A DNA stretch of 64,000 nt, taken from Pseudomonadota bacterium (GTDB lineage: Bacteria > Myxococcota_A > UBA796 > GCA-2862545). The stretch lies in assembly GCA_005776945.1 (NCBI GenBank), contig SXOB01000016.1:1-64000 (forward strand), read 5' to 3'. The notes beneath the pieces are model-generated. The model ran no database searches. It had not been told where the DNA came from and saw nothing but the letters and a program-made list of their open reading frames with translations. Positions 56,345 to 64,000 of the stretch are shown here, piece after piece. Position numbers and translations under genes: made by a program. Within the stretch, counting starts at the first letter, position 1. Each line of letters begins with the position of its first letter.

Positions 56345-57382
56345 TCAGTCGTTGACGACCACGACGGCGTCAGCGCCGGCGAGCAGGGGTGCAATGCCGT
56401 CCCAGTCCTCGTGAAACACCTTCGCCGCACAGTCGGTGACGATATCCAAGGGACGAGCCGCATCCCGACGGGCGCGGGCAACGACGCGACCGATATCGTC
56501 ACGAACGGCGACGACGACGGCGTCCAGGCGCCCCCTCACCCTCGGGTCCAAGCCCACAAAGCACCCTTCGACCGCGAGCGCTTCTTCGGCCGGGACCTCG
56601 TCGATCGACTGCGCCAAGGAACCGTCGTCGTACAGGCCGGGTCCCCAAACCCGAGGGCGACGGACGCCACGGACGACGTCGTACCGAAAGCGGGCGGGCC
56701 AGGTCATCGTATCGGCGGAAACCGTCCGTGCGGGGACGCCTCGGGCTCGCCAGGCATCGGCGAGCTTGCGCGCAAGCGTCGTCTTTCCTGTCGCGGCCGA
56801 GCCCGCGATGCCCACCCGCCGCCAACCCCGCTCGCAAACGAAGTCGAGCCAGGCCGGAATCGTGAGCCCGTCGGCAACGGGGCCACATGGCAGGAGGAAG
56901 GGCCGCCCGTTCGCCAAGTCGCCATGCGCCACGCGCAGGACGCGGCCACCAAAGGCGTCGGCATCGAGATGGGCCGTCTTGGAGGCCAATTCGACCGCGG
57001 TGTCACCCATCGCGAAGCGCCCTCGCAACCACCCCCACATCCGTCTGGGGTCCGTCGGCGGCGCCTCGGGCAAGAACGCGAGTGCGCTTGCCCAGGACAC
57101 CCGCCAGGGGTCATTTTGGGGGTGCCATTCGGCCAGGGCCAGTGCGGCGTCGTCGACCGACATCGGAACGGGGGGCTCGCCCACCTCGTGGCCCCGCGAC
57201 GGCGGCCAGCCGAACTGGTCGATCCAGGCCGACCCGACGGCAATGTGGGCTCGGTCCTTGTGCGGGCCCGAACAAGCGACGCCCACGTCGCCGTCCCACG
57301 CCCAAGCCGGTCCCGAATCGACAAACCGCAGGAGGCCGGCCGCGCGGGCCTCCGCTACCGCGTCGAGTACGGACCCCGTCAC
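56345..57382 (-). CDS. P-loop kinase-like protein with unknown N-terminal domain
   Basis: 345 residues. GTG at 57382 overlaps the upstream gene (GTGA). The C-terminal 160 residues are a P-loop kinase: Walker A GIAGSAATGKTTLARKLADAW near residue 190, TVSADTMTWPARF, and ALAVEGCFVGLDPRV as a Walker-B-like strand, resembling uridine kinase or other small-molecule kinases. Residues 1-180 (VLDAVAEARAAGLLRFVDSG, HIAVGSAWIDQFGWP, RMWGWLRGRFAMGDTAVELASK) match nothing that I know. It is last of three genes that look like a sugar-activation set, so a sugar or sugar phosphate may be its substrate. Confidence 0.55.
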   Translation of the reverse strand: MTGSVLDAVAEARAAGLLRFVDSGPAWAWDGDVGVACSGPHKDRAHIAVGSAWIDQFGWPPSRGHEVGEPPVPMSVDDAALALAEWHPQNDPWRVSWASALAFLPEAPPTDPRRMWGWLRGRFAMGDTAVELASKTAHLDADAFGGRVLRVAHGDLANGRPFLLPCGPVADGLTIPAWLDFVCERGWRRVGIAGSAATGKTTLARKLADAWRARGVPARTVSADTMTWPARFRYDVVRGVRRPRVWGPGLYDDGSLAQSIDEVPAEEALAVEGCFVGLDPRVRGRLDAVVVAVRDDIGRVVARARRDAARPLDIVTDCAAKVFHEDWDGIAPLLAGADAVVVVND

Positions 57383-58437
57383 GGTCCGTGAACCACGACG
57401 TCCGTGTACATCCCCCCATCGACCTCCAACAGACGGCTGCGCGACGCGGAGACCTGGCCCGTGACGTCGCCGAGCCAGCTGTCGACGACCGAACTCCCGG
57501 CATCGAGGCGGCACCGCCCCAACAACGACCCCTTCACGAACACGCCCCCCACTCGGACGCCGTTTGCGACCTCCTCAAACGTCGGCCCCTTGCCGGCACC
57601 GATGTGGACTCCCCCAAGGACGCAATCCACCAGAGGCTCCTCGACCTGCAACAGCGCGCGCCAACGGGCGCCCTGCGGACCGCCAAGGGCCACGGAGTGG
57701 CGCAGCCACGCGCTCGCGCGGCGGAAGGCCCACCACGGCCAGGGCCCCGTCGCAACCCGCACCCCCGCCTGTAGGGAGCCCGCGGACAACCACGGCCACA
57801 ACGCGTCTCGGTGGATGTCGCCGAAGAGGGGCGCATCTTCCCTGAGCCATCGCGCATCCGCGACGAAGGACCCCAGGTCAGCGTACTTGGCCGTGGACGC
57901 CTCCCGGACGACGGGGCTGCCTCCTGCTCCCACCATCCCACAAATTCGCCCGTCCGCGTCCCAAGCGATGCGACCGAGGTCGGCGCCGTCGTCGTCCGGC
58001 CACGGCGCGGCCCACTTCACCAGGGGCAGGTCGGCGGCGGGCTCTTCCCACCCGCCCACCTCGACCACCTGCCCACCCCACAGGACGTCCACCCGGTCCA
58101 GGGCTCCCTTGACGGCCTCTCGGTGGCCAAGCGCTGCAGCTTCGACGAGGCTCAGCGGTCCGGCGGCCGTGTAGGCCACCGGGAGCGCCCCGCGCGACGT
58201 GTTGCGCAGCAGCGGCGCCGTCCGCATGGCCAGTCCGGCGTCGTGTACGCAAATCGTCCGCGTCCCGGGTTCCCAATGCCGGCTCTGCCGTAGGGCCCAG
58301 GCCGCGCCGCCAAGGTTGCCTCGGGGCCGGTCCTCGTGGACGAGTTCGACGCGGTCGGCCACGCGCCTCAGGGCACGCTCCATGTGGGTCCCGTCGGCGC
58401 CTGGGGTCAGCGTTCCGATTCCGAGGTCCCAATTCAC
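57379..58437 (-). CDS. Nucleotidyltransferase-like protein with a C-terminal beta-helix-like tail
   Basis: 352 residues. GTG at 58437 overlaps the GmhB-like gene. The body resembles sugar-1-phosphate nucleotidyltransferases in parts (LVHEDRPRGNLGGAAWALRQ, resembling the GTxGAL stretch; RIAWDADGRICGMVGAG; YADLGSFVADARWL, resembling N-x-GiYvF). The last 60 residues read as hexapeptide-like coils (VDCVLGGVHIGAG, GVRVGGVFVKGS, SVVDSWLGDVTG), as in left-handed beta-helix tails. The N-terminal G-rich nucleotide loop (GGxGTRLxP) is not visible, so the catalytic role is uncertain. It is followed by a P-loop kinase and preceded by a phosphatase, all overlapping. Confidence 0.45.
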   Translation of the reverse strand: MNWDLGIGTLTPGADGTHMERALRRVADRVELVHEDRPRGNLGGAAWALRQSRHWEPGTRTICVHDAGLAMRTAPLLRNTSRGALPVAYTAAGPLSLVEAAALGHREAVKGALDRVDVLWGGQVVEVGGWEEPAADLPLVKWAAPWPDDDGADLGRIAWDADGRICGMVGAGGSPVVREASTAKYADLGSFVADARWLREDAPLFGDIHRDALWPWLSAGSLQAGVRVATGPWPWWAFRRASAWLRHSVALGGPQGARWRALLQVEEPLVDCVLGGVHIGAGKGPTFEEVANGVRVGGVFVKGSLLGRCRLDAGSSVVDSWLGDVTGQVSASRSRLLEVDGGMYTDVVVHGP

Positions 58438-58976
58438 GCGGCGCCCCACATCACGGCGTCCAAGACGTCGTCGACCACGACACTTGCGCCCACACGGGCC
58501 GTCGTTTTCCCATAGCCCGTGAGCACGAGCGCTACCGGCAAGCCAAGTCCAACCCCGAGCCCAACGTCCGCAGGCTTGTCGCCGACGACGAAAGCGCGCG
58601 ACAAGTCCAAATCCAACGCAGCGACCGCGTCCTCCACGAGGCCAGGCCCCGGCTTTCGGCACCTGCAGCTCACGTTGAACGGCGACACGACGCCGCCTTC
58701 TTCCGGCGGCAGGTGCCGGCACACCCGCACGTCGTCCAAGTGGGCCCCTTCCTGCGCCAACAAGGCCACAAGACGCGCGTGGAGCGCGTCGATGTGCGAT
58801 GACGCATAGAATCCCCGCGCCGCGCCAGACTGATTCGTCGTCAAGACGGCCGCAACACCCCGCTCGTTGAGCCAGCGTACGGCCGCACCGGCGCGCGGAA
58901 GGAGGACGAGGTCGTCGATCGAGCGCAGGTAGCCGCGCTCCTCCACCAGGGTCCCATCGCGATCCAGAAAGGCCAC
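58434..58976 (-). CDS. GmhB-like HAD phosphatase (histidinol-phosphate or heptose-bisphosphate type)
   Basis: 180 residues, the usual GmhB length. Motif I is MAFLDRDGTLVEERGYL (nucleophile D and D+2), followed by LTTNQSGAARGF (motif II). The Zn-binding loop VCRHLPPEEGG... CRCRKPGPGLVEDA holds C, H and two C residues. Motif III is FVVGDKPADVGLGVGLG. The family removes the C7 phosphate from heptose bisphosphate or the phosphate from histidinol phosphate. GTG at 58976 starts 5 bases after the barrel gene ends. The partner genes suggest nucleotide-sugar synthesis. Confidence 0.82.
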   Translation of the reverse strand: MAFLDRDGTLVEERGYLRSIDDLVLLPRAGAAVRWLNERGVAAVLTTNQSGAARGFYASSHIDALHARLVALLAQEGAHLDDVRVCRHLPPEEGGVVSPFNVSCRCRKPGPGLVEDAVAALDLDLSRAFVVGDKPADVGLGVGLGLPVALVLTGYGKTTARVGASVVVDDVLDAVMWGAA

Positions 58977-58981
58977 AGGCC

Positions 58982-60409
58982 TCAGAATCGCACCTGAGCA
59001 CCGACGCCTGCGGACACGAGCGGAGCGTCGATTTGCACACCCTCTTCGAGTCCTTCGACCCCAACCACAGGCGGCACATCGATCGCGAAACGGAACTCGC
59101 CGCCAGCTGGACCGACGTGGCCCATCACCCAGCCGTCGAGAGCCAACCAGGTCAGCACCGTTCCCCTCGCGTCGAAGCGGGCGATGGCTGTCTGGTCCGA
59201 CAAATTGGAGACAGCGGACACCGTGAACGTACTGTCGTCACACCGTCCCGGGCACGGGAGCACCGCATACGCTCCGGCATACCATTCACCGAGGTAGAAC
59301 GGCGTGAATTCGCCCACTGCGATCAACCAGGGGTACAAACCTGGGTCCGACGTCCCCAATCCGTTGTAGAAACCCTCGACTCCGACCGTGACGCGGTCCT
59401 CGTCCCCCGTCGCAAAGGTCGTTTCCAGGGCGGCCGTCACTTGCGGAACGGGCCACCATGCACGATCGACCTCTGACGGGAACTTCGCCTCCGCCAGATC
59501 AAAGGTGCCCTCCCAGCCGTGAACGTCAGGCCCACTCGTGAGCGCGCCCTCGACCCGCAGGTCGAGCACGGAAACACCCGACGAGATGTCCATTCCGGCC
59601 CGATACGGCAGGCCCTTGCGCGCCGCCAGACTGGTGGTCCACTCGGTTCGGCCAAATACCACCTCGGATCGCACGGCAGCGCCTACCTCGGACACGTCAG
59701 CGGCCGAACCCAACATGCCGACGGCGATGAAGTTGGCCTTGCCAGCAGGCACATGGAGCTTGAGTGCGTCGACGCCGACGCGTAGGTCATCGACGGCCAG
59801 TGGGTCGAGAACGGCTTGATTGACGAAGTCCGTGGGATTCCAGAACCGGCCCACGCCCCATTGGAGGCGTTGCCGCCCTGCGGTCACGAAGGCCCGCGGA
59901 CCCACGTTGAACTTCAACCAGGCCTGGTCGAGGCCCACTTGTGTGGGTTGGACGGGCTCCAAGGTGAAGGGATCGATGTCCCCCTCGGACAGCGTGAAAT
60001 CGTGGGTCACGCGACCGCGGACGTAGGCTCGGACGACGTCGTTTGGCCGCGCATCGGCAAACAGGTCGATGAGGCCGGGCGCGTCCAACGCGAGGTCCTC
60101 CGGACCGTCGCCCGTCTCAGGGACCGTCGTGGAGAGGCGCCACCAAACGCGGCCACCCCAGGCGAGGCGTCCGTCCGCCGCTGAAAGCGCACGTTCGATG
60201 GCGTCGGACGCAGGCGCCTCGCCGAAGGGCAACCCCGCCGCCTCGCTCGTCGGCGCCTCGGGTGGAAGACCGTCCACCGCAGGGGCCTCGGTTGGCGGGG
60301 CGCCGAACAGGTCGGCCTCGCGCTCGGCCTCCGTAGGGGCGCCCTCCGCCGGCGGCGCCGTCTCCGACTCCGACGCCATCGCCATCGCGGCCCACCAAGC
60401 GACGTTCAT
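58982..60409 (-). CDS. Outer-membrane beta-barrel protein (DUF1302-like/porin-like)
   Basis: 475 residues. ATG at 60409 overlaps the LolA-like stop (ATGA). The hydrophobic leader MNVAWWAAMAMA is followed by an acidic, Pro-rich spacer of about 60 residues. A barrel then starts at LAWGGRVWWRLSTTVPETGD with AYVRGRVTHDFTLS, LDQAWLKFNVGPRAFVTAGRQRLQWGVGRFWNPTDFVNQ (near residue 150) and later alternating strands, ending in SAGVGAQVRF with C-terminal Phe. The GRQRLQWGxGRFWNPTD segment recalls DUF1302-type barrels found with LolA-like and FtsX-like genes. It probably accepts material from the periplasmic LolA-like carrier. Confidence 0.72.
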   Translation of the reverse strand: MNVAWWAAMAMASESETAPPAEGAPTEAEREADLFGAPPTEAPAVDGLPPEAPTSEAAGLPFGEAPASDAIERALSAADGRLAWGGRVWWRLSTTVPETGDGPEDLALDAPGLIDLFADARPNDVVRAYVRGRVTHDFTLSEGDIDPFTLEPVQPTQVGLDQAWLKFNVGPRAFVTAGRQRLQWGVGRFWNPTDFVNQAVLDPLAVDDLRVGVDALKLHVPAGKANFIAVGMLGSAADVSEVGAAVRSEVVFGRTEWTTSLAARKGLPYRAGMDISSGVSVLDLRVEGALTSGPDVHGWEGTFDLAEAKFPSEVDRAWWPVPQVTAALETTFATGDEDRVTVGVEGFYNGLGTSDPGLYPWLIAVGEFTPFYLGEWYAGAYAVLPCPGRCDDSTFTVSAVSNLSDQTAIARFDARGTVLTWLALDGWVMGHVGPAGGEFRFAIDVPPVVGVEGLEEGVQIDAPLVSAGVGAQVRF

Positions 60410-61155
60410 CGGCTCTTGGCCTCGAGCCACGCCTTCGTGAACATCTCGTCGCCAAGAGGGCTGAGGTCGGTCGTCCGTACCACCACCGTCGTGCTGTTGC
60501 CCTTCTGAAGCTCATCGAAGATGCGAATCTCGGTGGCAATCCACACATCGCCCGCTTTCGACGCCGAAAATTGCTTGCTGTACTTCGGGTAGTAGGTCGT
60601 GCGCAGCAATCGGCCGCTGAGCGCAAAATCCTGCCGTTTCAGGACGTTGCCAGCCGCCTGATCGATCCACATCTCGACCGTCGGGTACGCGACGTCTTCC
60701 CCTTCTTTCTGCGTAAGCTTCAAGCGGACCGTCTTGAACGCGCCGAGCGCCTCCTCGGCGATGAAGGACGGCGTGTACTCCTCGTGCAAACGGCTTTGGT
60801 CGAAGTCCTCACGGTTGGAATCCGTCCCGCCGATGCGCTCGCGCTCGGTTCGCCGCTCCCAACGCCCGATGGTGGGGTCGTAGAAGAACAGGTTGTCGTC
60901 GATGCGGAGGTAGCCCTTCCCCGCTTCCGACTGGGGCCGGTTGAACATGATCACGAGCTTGTCGTCGACGTCGCGTCGAAGGACCTCCCCTTCATAGACC
61001 AAGTCGCTCTTGCCAGCTTCGCGCTGTTCCAGGAAGAACGTCGACCGGTAGTCGCCGTTGTTCATGGCTCGGTCGTCCACCGTCTTGAGCATGGCGACCA
61101 TCGCGGCTGCGTCGGGCGCCGCCATCGCCAGGGTCGCAAGAAGCGTGGCAAGCAT
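60406..61155 (-). CDS. Outer-membrane lipoprotein-sorting (LolA-like) protein
   Basis: 249 residues. AGGAG 5 bases before ATG 61155 sets the start. The signal is MLATLLATLAMAAP. The mature chain has the LolA-like pattern: DYRSTFFLEQREAGKSDLVYEGEVLRRDVDDKLVIMFNRPQSEAGKGYLRIDDNLFFYDPTIGRWERRTER, then EMWIDQAAGNVLKRQDFALSGRLLRTTYY. Proteins of this family carry hydrophobic cargo such as lipoproteins or lipids in the periplasm. The neighbours are two FtsX-type permeases and a barrel, the usual set for this family. Confidence 0.8.
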   Translation of the reverse strand: MLATLLATLAMAAPDAAAMVAMLKTVDDRAMNNGDYRSTFFLEQREAGKSDLVYEGEVLRRDVDDKLVIMFNRPQSEAGKGYLRIDDNLFFYDPTIGRWERRTERERIGGTDSNREDFDQSRLHEEYTPSFIAEEALGAFKTVRLKLTQKEGEDVAYPTVEMWIDQAAGNVLKRQDFALSGRLLRTTYYPKYSKQFSASKAGDVWIATEIRIFDELQKGNSTTVVVRTTDLSPLGDEMFTKAWLEAKSR

Positions 61156-61163
61156 AGGATCTC

Positions 61164-62507
61164 CTATTCGATATGGGACATCGCCGAAACGGGCCGCATG
61201 GAGGCTGCCTGCCAAGCCGGCCAAAGGGCGGCCAAGGCGGTGAATGTGGAAAGGGCCACCACCCCGGCGACGAGGTTGCTCGGCACCACCTTGAGGTGCA
61301 GCGTATCGGCGAGAAGGATGGCCTGGACGGCGAGGATGGGCACGGGCAGGTTCAACAAGTCGATGCCAGTGGCGATGGCCGCGCCGGCCACCGTACCAAG
61401 TGCCGTTGCACCGAGGCCGAGCAGCCCGGCCTCGAGCAAAACGAGCCCAAGCACCTGCCAACGCGTCATCCCGATGGCCCGCATGGTCCCGATCTCGCGC
61501 GTGCGTTCGCGAACCGACGTGTAGAGCGTGTTCATGATGCCGACAGCGATGATGCCGACCAACACGGTGACGAGCGACCAACTGACCGCATTGAAGGCGG
61601 TCAAAACCCAAGTGAGGAAGGACACCTCGTCTTCCCAGGTCGTCAGATCGATGCTCTGGCCCGTCCAGTCCTCACCCATGACCGTGTCGAACTTGAAAAA
61701 GAAGGGCGCCGCCACGTGGTCCATCACGCGGTAGCCCTCGGCTTCGAACACCTTGGCCAAGTCGGCGCGCACGGCCTCCGCCCGGTCGATGTCATCCAGG
61801 TAGACCCACAAAGCGCCGGTCGTTTCGGGCCGAATTCGGTACAATTCCAGGACGTCCTGTGTGGGCAACAACACCGCGAAGCTCGACAACATCCCGACGT
61901 CTCTGGCGACGGCGACGAGTGTGGCATCGAGCGTGTTCGTAGCCCCGCCAAGCAACTCGATTTGAATCGTGACTTCGTCGCCGACGCGAACGCCAAGTTT
62001 GCGCGCGTTGGCCGCGAACATCATCACGGTGCGCGGTTGCGCGAGCTTGGACGGGTCGCCGACGACCTCGTCGCGGCCCCCTTCGACGTAGTCGCTCTCC
62101 TTCGCCAACTGAATCCGTTCGAGGAAGCGCTTCTCCGTGGAGATGTCGACGCCCTGGAGCCCCGACTGGATGGTCCCAAACGGGCTCAGGACCTTGCCCC
62201 AACCGCGATGGCGCTCGATGATGCCTTCGACGCCAGGCACGTTGTCCATGACGATCTGGCGCAGCTTTGCCTTGTCCGTGATCAGCGGCGCGGCATCCGT
62301 CGCCGTGGTCTTGTAGAAGCCGCCCACGTTCACGTGGCCCGCGGACAGGGTCGTCGCGCTCGTGACCAGGCTGTCTTCGATGCCGTGGGCAATCGACAAC
62401 AGGAGGATGAGCGAAGCCGATACCAGCGCGATCGCGGAACCGAGCAAGGCCGTCCGACGGCGGGCCTGGAACAGGTTGCGCAACGCGATGTGGACGAGCA
62501 CGCGCAT
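61164..62507 (-). CDS. FtsX-like ABC transporter permease (LolC/E-like), copy 1
   Basis: 447 residues. N-terminal MRVLVHIALRNLFQARRRTALLGSAIALVSASLILLLSIAHG gives the amphipathic start and TM1. A periplasmic MacB-type domain spans about 45-310 (VNVGGFYKTTATDAAPLI, GWGKVLSPFGTIQSGLQGVD, TVMMFAANARKLGVRVGDEVTIQ). Three C-terminal membrane helices follow with the FtsX motif ITVRERTREIGTMRAIGMTRWQV (here TSVRERTREIGTMRAIGMT). It should work with an ATPase, which is not in the window. It begins 2 bases after the upstream permease ends. Confidence 0.87.
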   Translation of the reverse strand: MRVLVHIALRNLFQARRRTALLGSAIALVSASLILLLSIAHGIEDSLVTSATTLSAGHVNVGGFYKTTATDAAPLITDKAKLRQIVMDNVPGVEGIIERHRGWGKVLSPFGTIQSGLQGVDISTEKRFLERIQLAKESDYVEGGRDEVVGDPSKLAQPRTVMMFAANARKLGVRVGDEVTIQIELLGGATNTLDATLVAVARDVGMLSSFAVLLPTQDVLELYRIRPETTGALWVYLDDIDRAEAVRADLAKVFEAEGYRVMDHVAAPFFFKFDTVMGEDWTGQSIDLTTWEDEVSFLTWVLTAFNAVSWSLVTVLVGIIAVGIMNTLYTSVRERTREIGTMRAIGMTRWQVLGLVLLEAGLLGLGATALGTVAGAAIATGIDLLNLPVPILAVQAILLADTLHLKVVPSNLVAGVVALSTFTALAALWPAWQAASMRPVSAMSHIE

Positions 62508-62509
62508 GG

Positions 62510-64000
62510 TCAGTCCTTTCCGCGCATGGCGACGACCGGGGGGACCCGGGCCGCGAGAACGGCGGGGTAGAGCGTCGAAAGCACCGCCACGACGAGCACG
62601 ACCGCCATGCTGAACCCGACGTGTTGGGCATCGATGACCGGGTAGAGCCGATCGCCGGAAAAGAGAAAGACGAGCGCGTCCATCACAGCAGGGATGCCGA
62701 CTTCACCGAGCTTCCAAATCGCCAAGACCGCCAAACCCGCGCCGAGGAGCCCCGCCATCAGGGCCAACAGCACCGTTTCCAGGACAACGATGGCGACGAC
62801 GATGCCACGCTGTCCGCCGACGGCCCGAATCGTGCCGATCTCCGGAACCCGATCCAGTGTCGCCATCATCATCGCGTTGTTGACGATGATCATGGAGACG
62901 CCGAAGGCGATCGCGAGCGAAATCACGAGAACGAGGCGGACGACGAAGGCGAGCTGGCCGAGGACACCCGCGGCCTCCTGCCAGTCCACCACCTGAACTC
63001 CGAGGTTGGCGGCCTCAAGTCGCTCGGACAGGACCCCCATGAGTTCCTGTACCCGCTGTCGGTCATGAAGCACGACAGCGGCGTTGAGCACCAGCGGAAC
63101 CTCTTTGGCCGCCTGGGTCGGCGCCGCCGCCGCCTCGACCGGCTCGGCGGGTCCACCCCCGAAGAGCGCAGCCTCCGCGTCATCGCGCGACACGGTTGCG
63201 ACGCCAACCTCGCGTTTCAGATCGCTCAGTTCGGCCAATTGGGCAGCGCCCATCTTGCCGTAAAGCTCGCGGAAGGTGTCGAGGTCGACCAGGTTGACCC
63301 CTTGCTCGACGGACGCCTTCTCCAGCCCCCGCGTCTCGAAGGTGCCCCAGACCCGCGAAGGCACCGCTCGGATGTACCCGGACTTGGAGAACCCCCGCAA
63401 CGGGATCTCCTGACCGATGGGGATTTCGTAGAGCGTGATGCGCGGCGCAATCACCTCGTAGAACAGCGCATGTCGAGCCGCGATCGTCGCGTCGTCCACC
63501 GCGAGAAAGGCACGCAGAAGCGCGTCGAAATCGGTCTCCGTCGACCCAAGGTGCGCACGCAACGCGTCGGCGACGACGCGCGCCCCCTCCGGGTCGAGTT
63601 GGAAGGACACCCGTCGGTACTGCTTCGTCAGGCGCTTGACCCGGTCCTGCAGTAGCGGGTCCGCGGCGATGGACTCGCCCCGTTCCACGACGGCGCGCCG
63701 CAGCACGTCGAGCTGGCGCGCGACGATGTTCTTGACGAACTCCTCGTACGAGCGGTCCGAAATGAGAATGCCGCGCTCGCCAGGCGGGACCGGCTGGCCC
63801 TTCACCACGTAGAAGCGGTCGAATTCCCGCTGATACAGGTCGAGGTCGGTCCCGACCACGCGCAGGTAGAAAAGGCGACCGTCGTTGGCCATCGGGGCGA
63901 TGTTCGCGTCGAGCCAGTCGAGTTTCGACATCGCGGCGCCGGGGTCCGCCAAATCGAGTGCGTCCCAGAAGCCCGGTGCGGTGGCCTCGGACAGCGCCGT
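62510..64000 (-). CDS. FtsX-like ABC transporter permease, copy 2 (5' end beyond the window)
   Basis: The frame stays open to the window edge, so the N-terminus and first membrane helix are missing; 496 residues are present. A large periplasmic domain (to about residue 330 of the part seen) includes FYVVKGQPVPPGERGILISDRSYEEFVKN and an Ala/Pro/Glu-rich insert near GGGPAEPVEAAAAPTQAAKE. The last three helices carry the FtsX motif DRVPEIGTIRAVGGQRGIV and end AARVPPVVAMRGKD. Together with copy 1 it should form a LolCE-like heterodimer. Its ATPase gene may lie just upstream, outside the window. Confidence 0.85.
   Translation of the reverse strand, partial: TALSEATAPGFWDALDLADPGAAMSKLDWLDANIAPMANDGRLFYLRVVGTDLDLYQREFDRFYVVKGQPVPPGERGILISDRSYEEFVKNIVARQLDVLRRAVVERGESIAADPLLQDRVKRLTKQYRRVSFQLDPEGARVVADALRAHLGSTETDFDALLRAFLAVDDATIAARHALFYEVIAPRITLYEIPIGQEIPLRGFSKSGYIRAVPSRVWGTFETRGLEKASVEQGVNLVDLDTFRELYGKMGAAQLAELSDLKREVGVATVSRDDAEAALFGGGPAEPVEAAAAPTQAAKEVPLVLNAAVVLHDRQRVQELMGVLSERLEAANLGVQVVDWQEAAGVLGQLAFVVRLVLVISLAIAFGVSMIIVNNAMMMATLDRVPEIGTIRAVGGQRGIVVAIVVLETVLLALMAGLLGAGLAVLAIWKLGEVGIPAVMDALVFLFSGDRLYPVIDAQHVGFSMAVVLVVAVLSTLYPAVLAARVPPVVAMRGKD

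Noticed and set aside
61173-62570. 465-codon plus-strand frame opposite the FtsX permease
   Set aside because: Charged, repetitive shadow of a gene with clear FtsX motifs.
1-64000. tRNA, rRNA, CRISPR array or insertion sequence with terminal inverted repeats
   Set aside because: I saw no cloverleaf with T-arm consensus, no rRNA conserved stretches, no regularly spaced direct repeats and no transposase. A covariance-model scan would be needed to exclude small RNAs.

Overview
The window comes from a GC-rich, Gram-negative bacterium. The best guess is a member of Myxococcota or a neighbouring deltaproteobacterial lineage. The reasons are high GC, many GTG starts, dense 4-nt ATGA/GTGA gene overlaps, many lipoproteins and von Willebrand A-like secreted proteins, a choice-of-anchor/ASH-type protein, a MYXO-CTERM-like C-terminus, a eukaryote-like Ser/Thr kinase, and outer-membrane barrels. 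This is inferred from gene content; no rRNA or tRNA gene was seen to settle it.

Layout. 1-1750: the end of an amidase and a two-hotdog thioesterase. 1751-5095: a small accessory patch with a GTG-initiated antitoxin, its ParE/RelE toxin interrupted by an in-frame TGA, decayed serine and tyrosine recombinase remnants, and a short RHS/YD tip protein with a papain-like C-terminus followed by a Cys-rich putative immunity protein. 5158-10644: a lamin-tail secreted protein, an unusual JAMM(RadC-like)-DinG helicase fusion, and a coupled pair of secreted proteins. 10706-14691: moaD, moaE, trmB, a tiny Cys-rich lipoprotein coupled to an ABC exporter, and a HAD phosphatase. 14745-28332: an OPA-type transporter, a vWA/ASH lipoprotein, an LplT-PlsC fusion, a sulfatase, a DnaJ, an LpoA-like binding protein, thiL, tandem CNNM/CorC proteins and a DUF11-type secreted protein that ends at a clear intrinsic terminator.

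28414-40303 is a minus-strand run of twelve tightly packed genes. A complete peptide-type ABC importer (binding protein, two permeases, two ATPases) sits between uncharacterised envelope genes: TPR lipoprotein, Ig-like protein, TolA-like coiled coil, second lipoprotein, barrel-like protein and TolB-like propeller. 40360-45406 holds an EEP-family phosphodiesterase, a barrel-like protein, a Ser/Thr kinase with a cyclase-like tail, mazG, fxsA and a TPR protein.

45408-64000 is a minus-strand run of fourteen genes. From its 5' side these are: a Lol-like machine (two FtsX-type permeases, LolA-like carrier, outer-membrane barrel); a three-gene set resembling sugar-nucleotide synthesis (GmhB-like phosphatase, nucleotidyltransferase-like protein, P-loop kinase); a calcium-loop lipoprotein; and a compact six-gene operon joining three histidine kinases (one receiver hybrid, one with a degenerate ATPase domain, one soluble) to a FecR-like protein, an Ig/barrel protein and a 1158-residue Ig-repeat protein. 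That operon is the best candidate for an undescribed system: a surface or envelope sensing apparatus encoded together with its own kinases.
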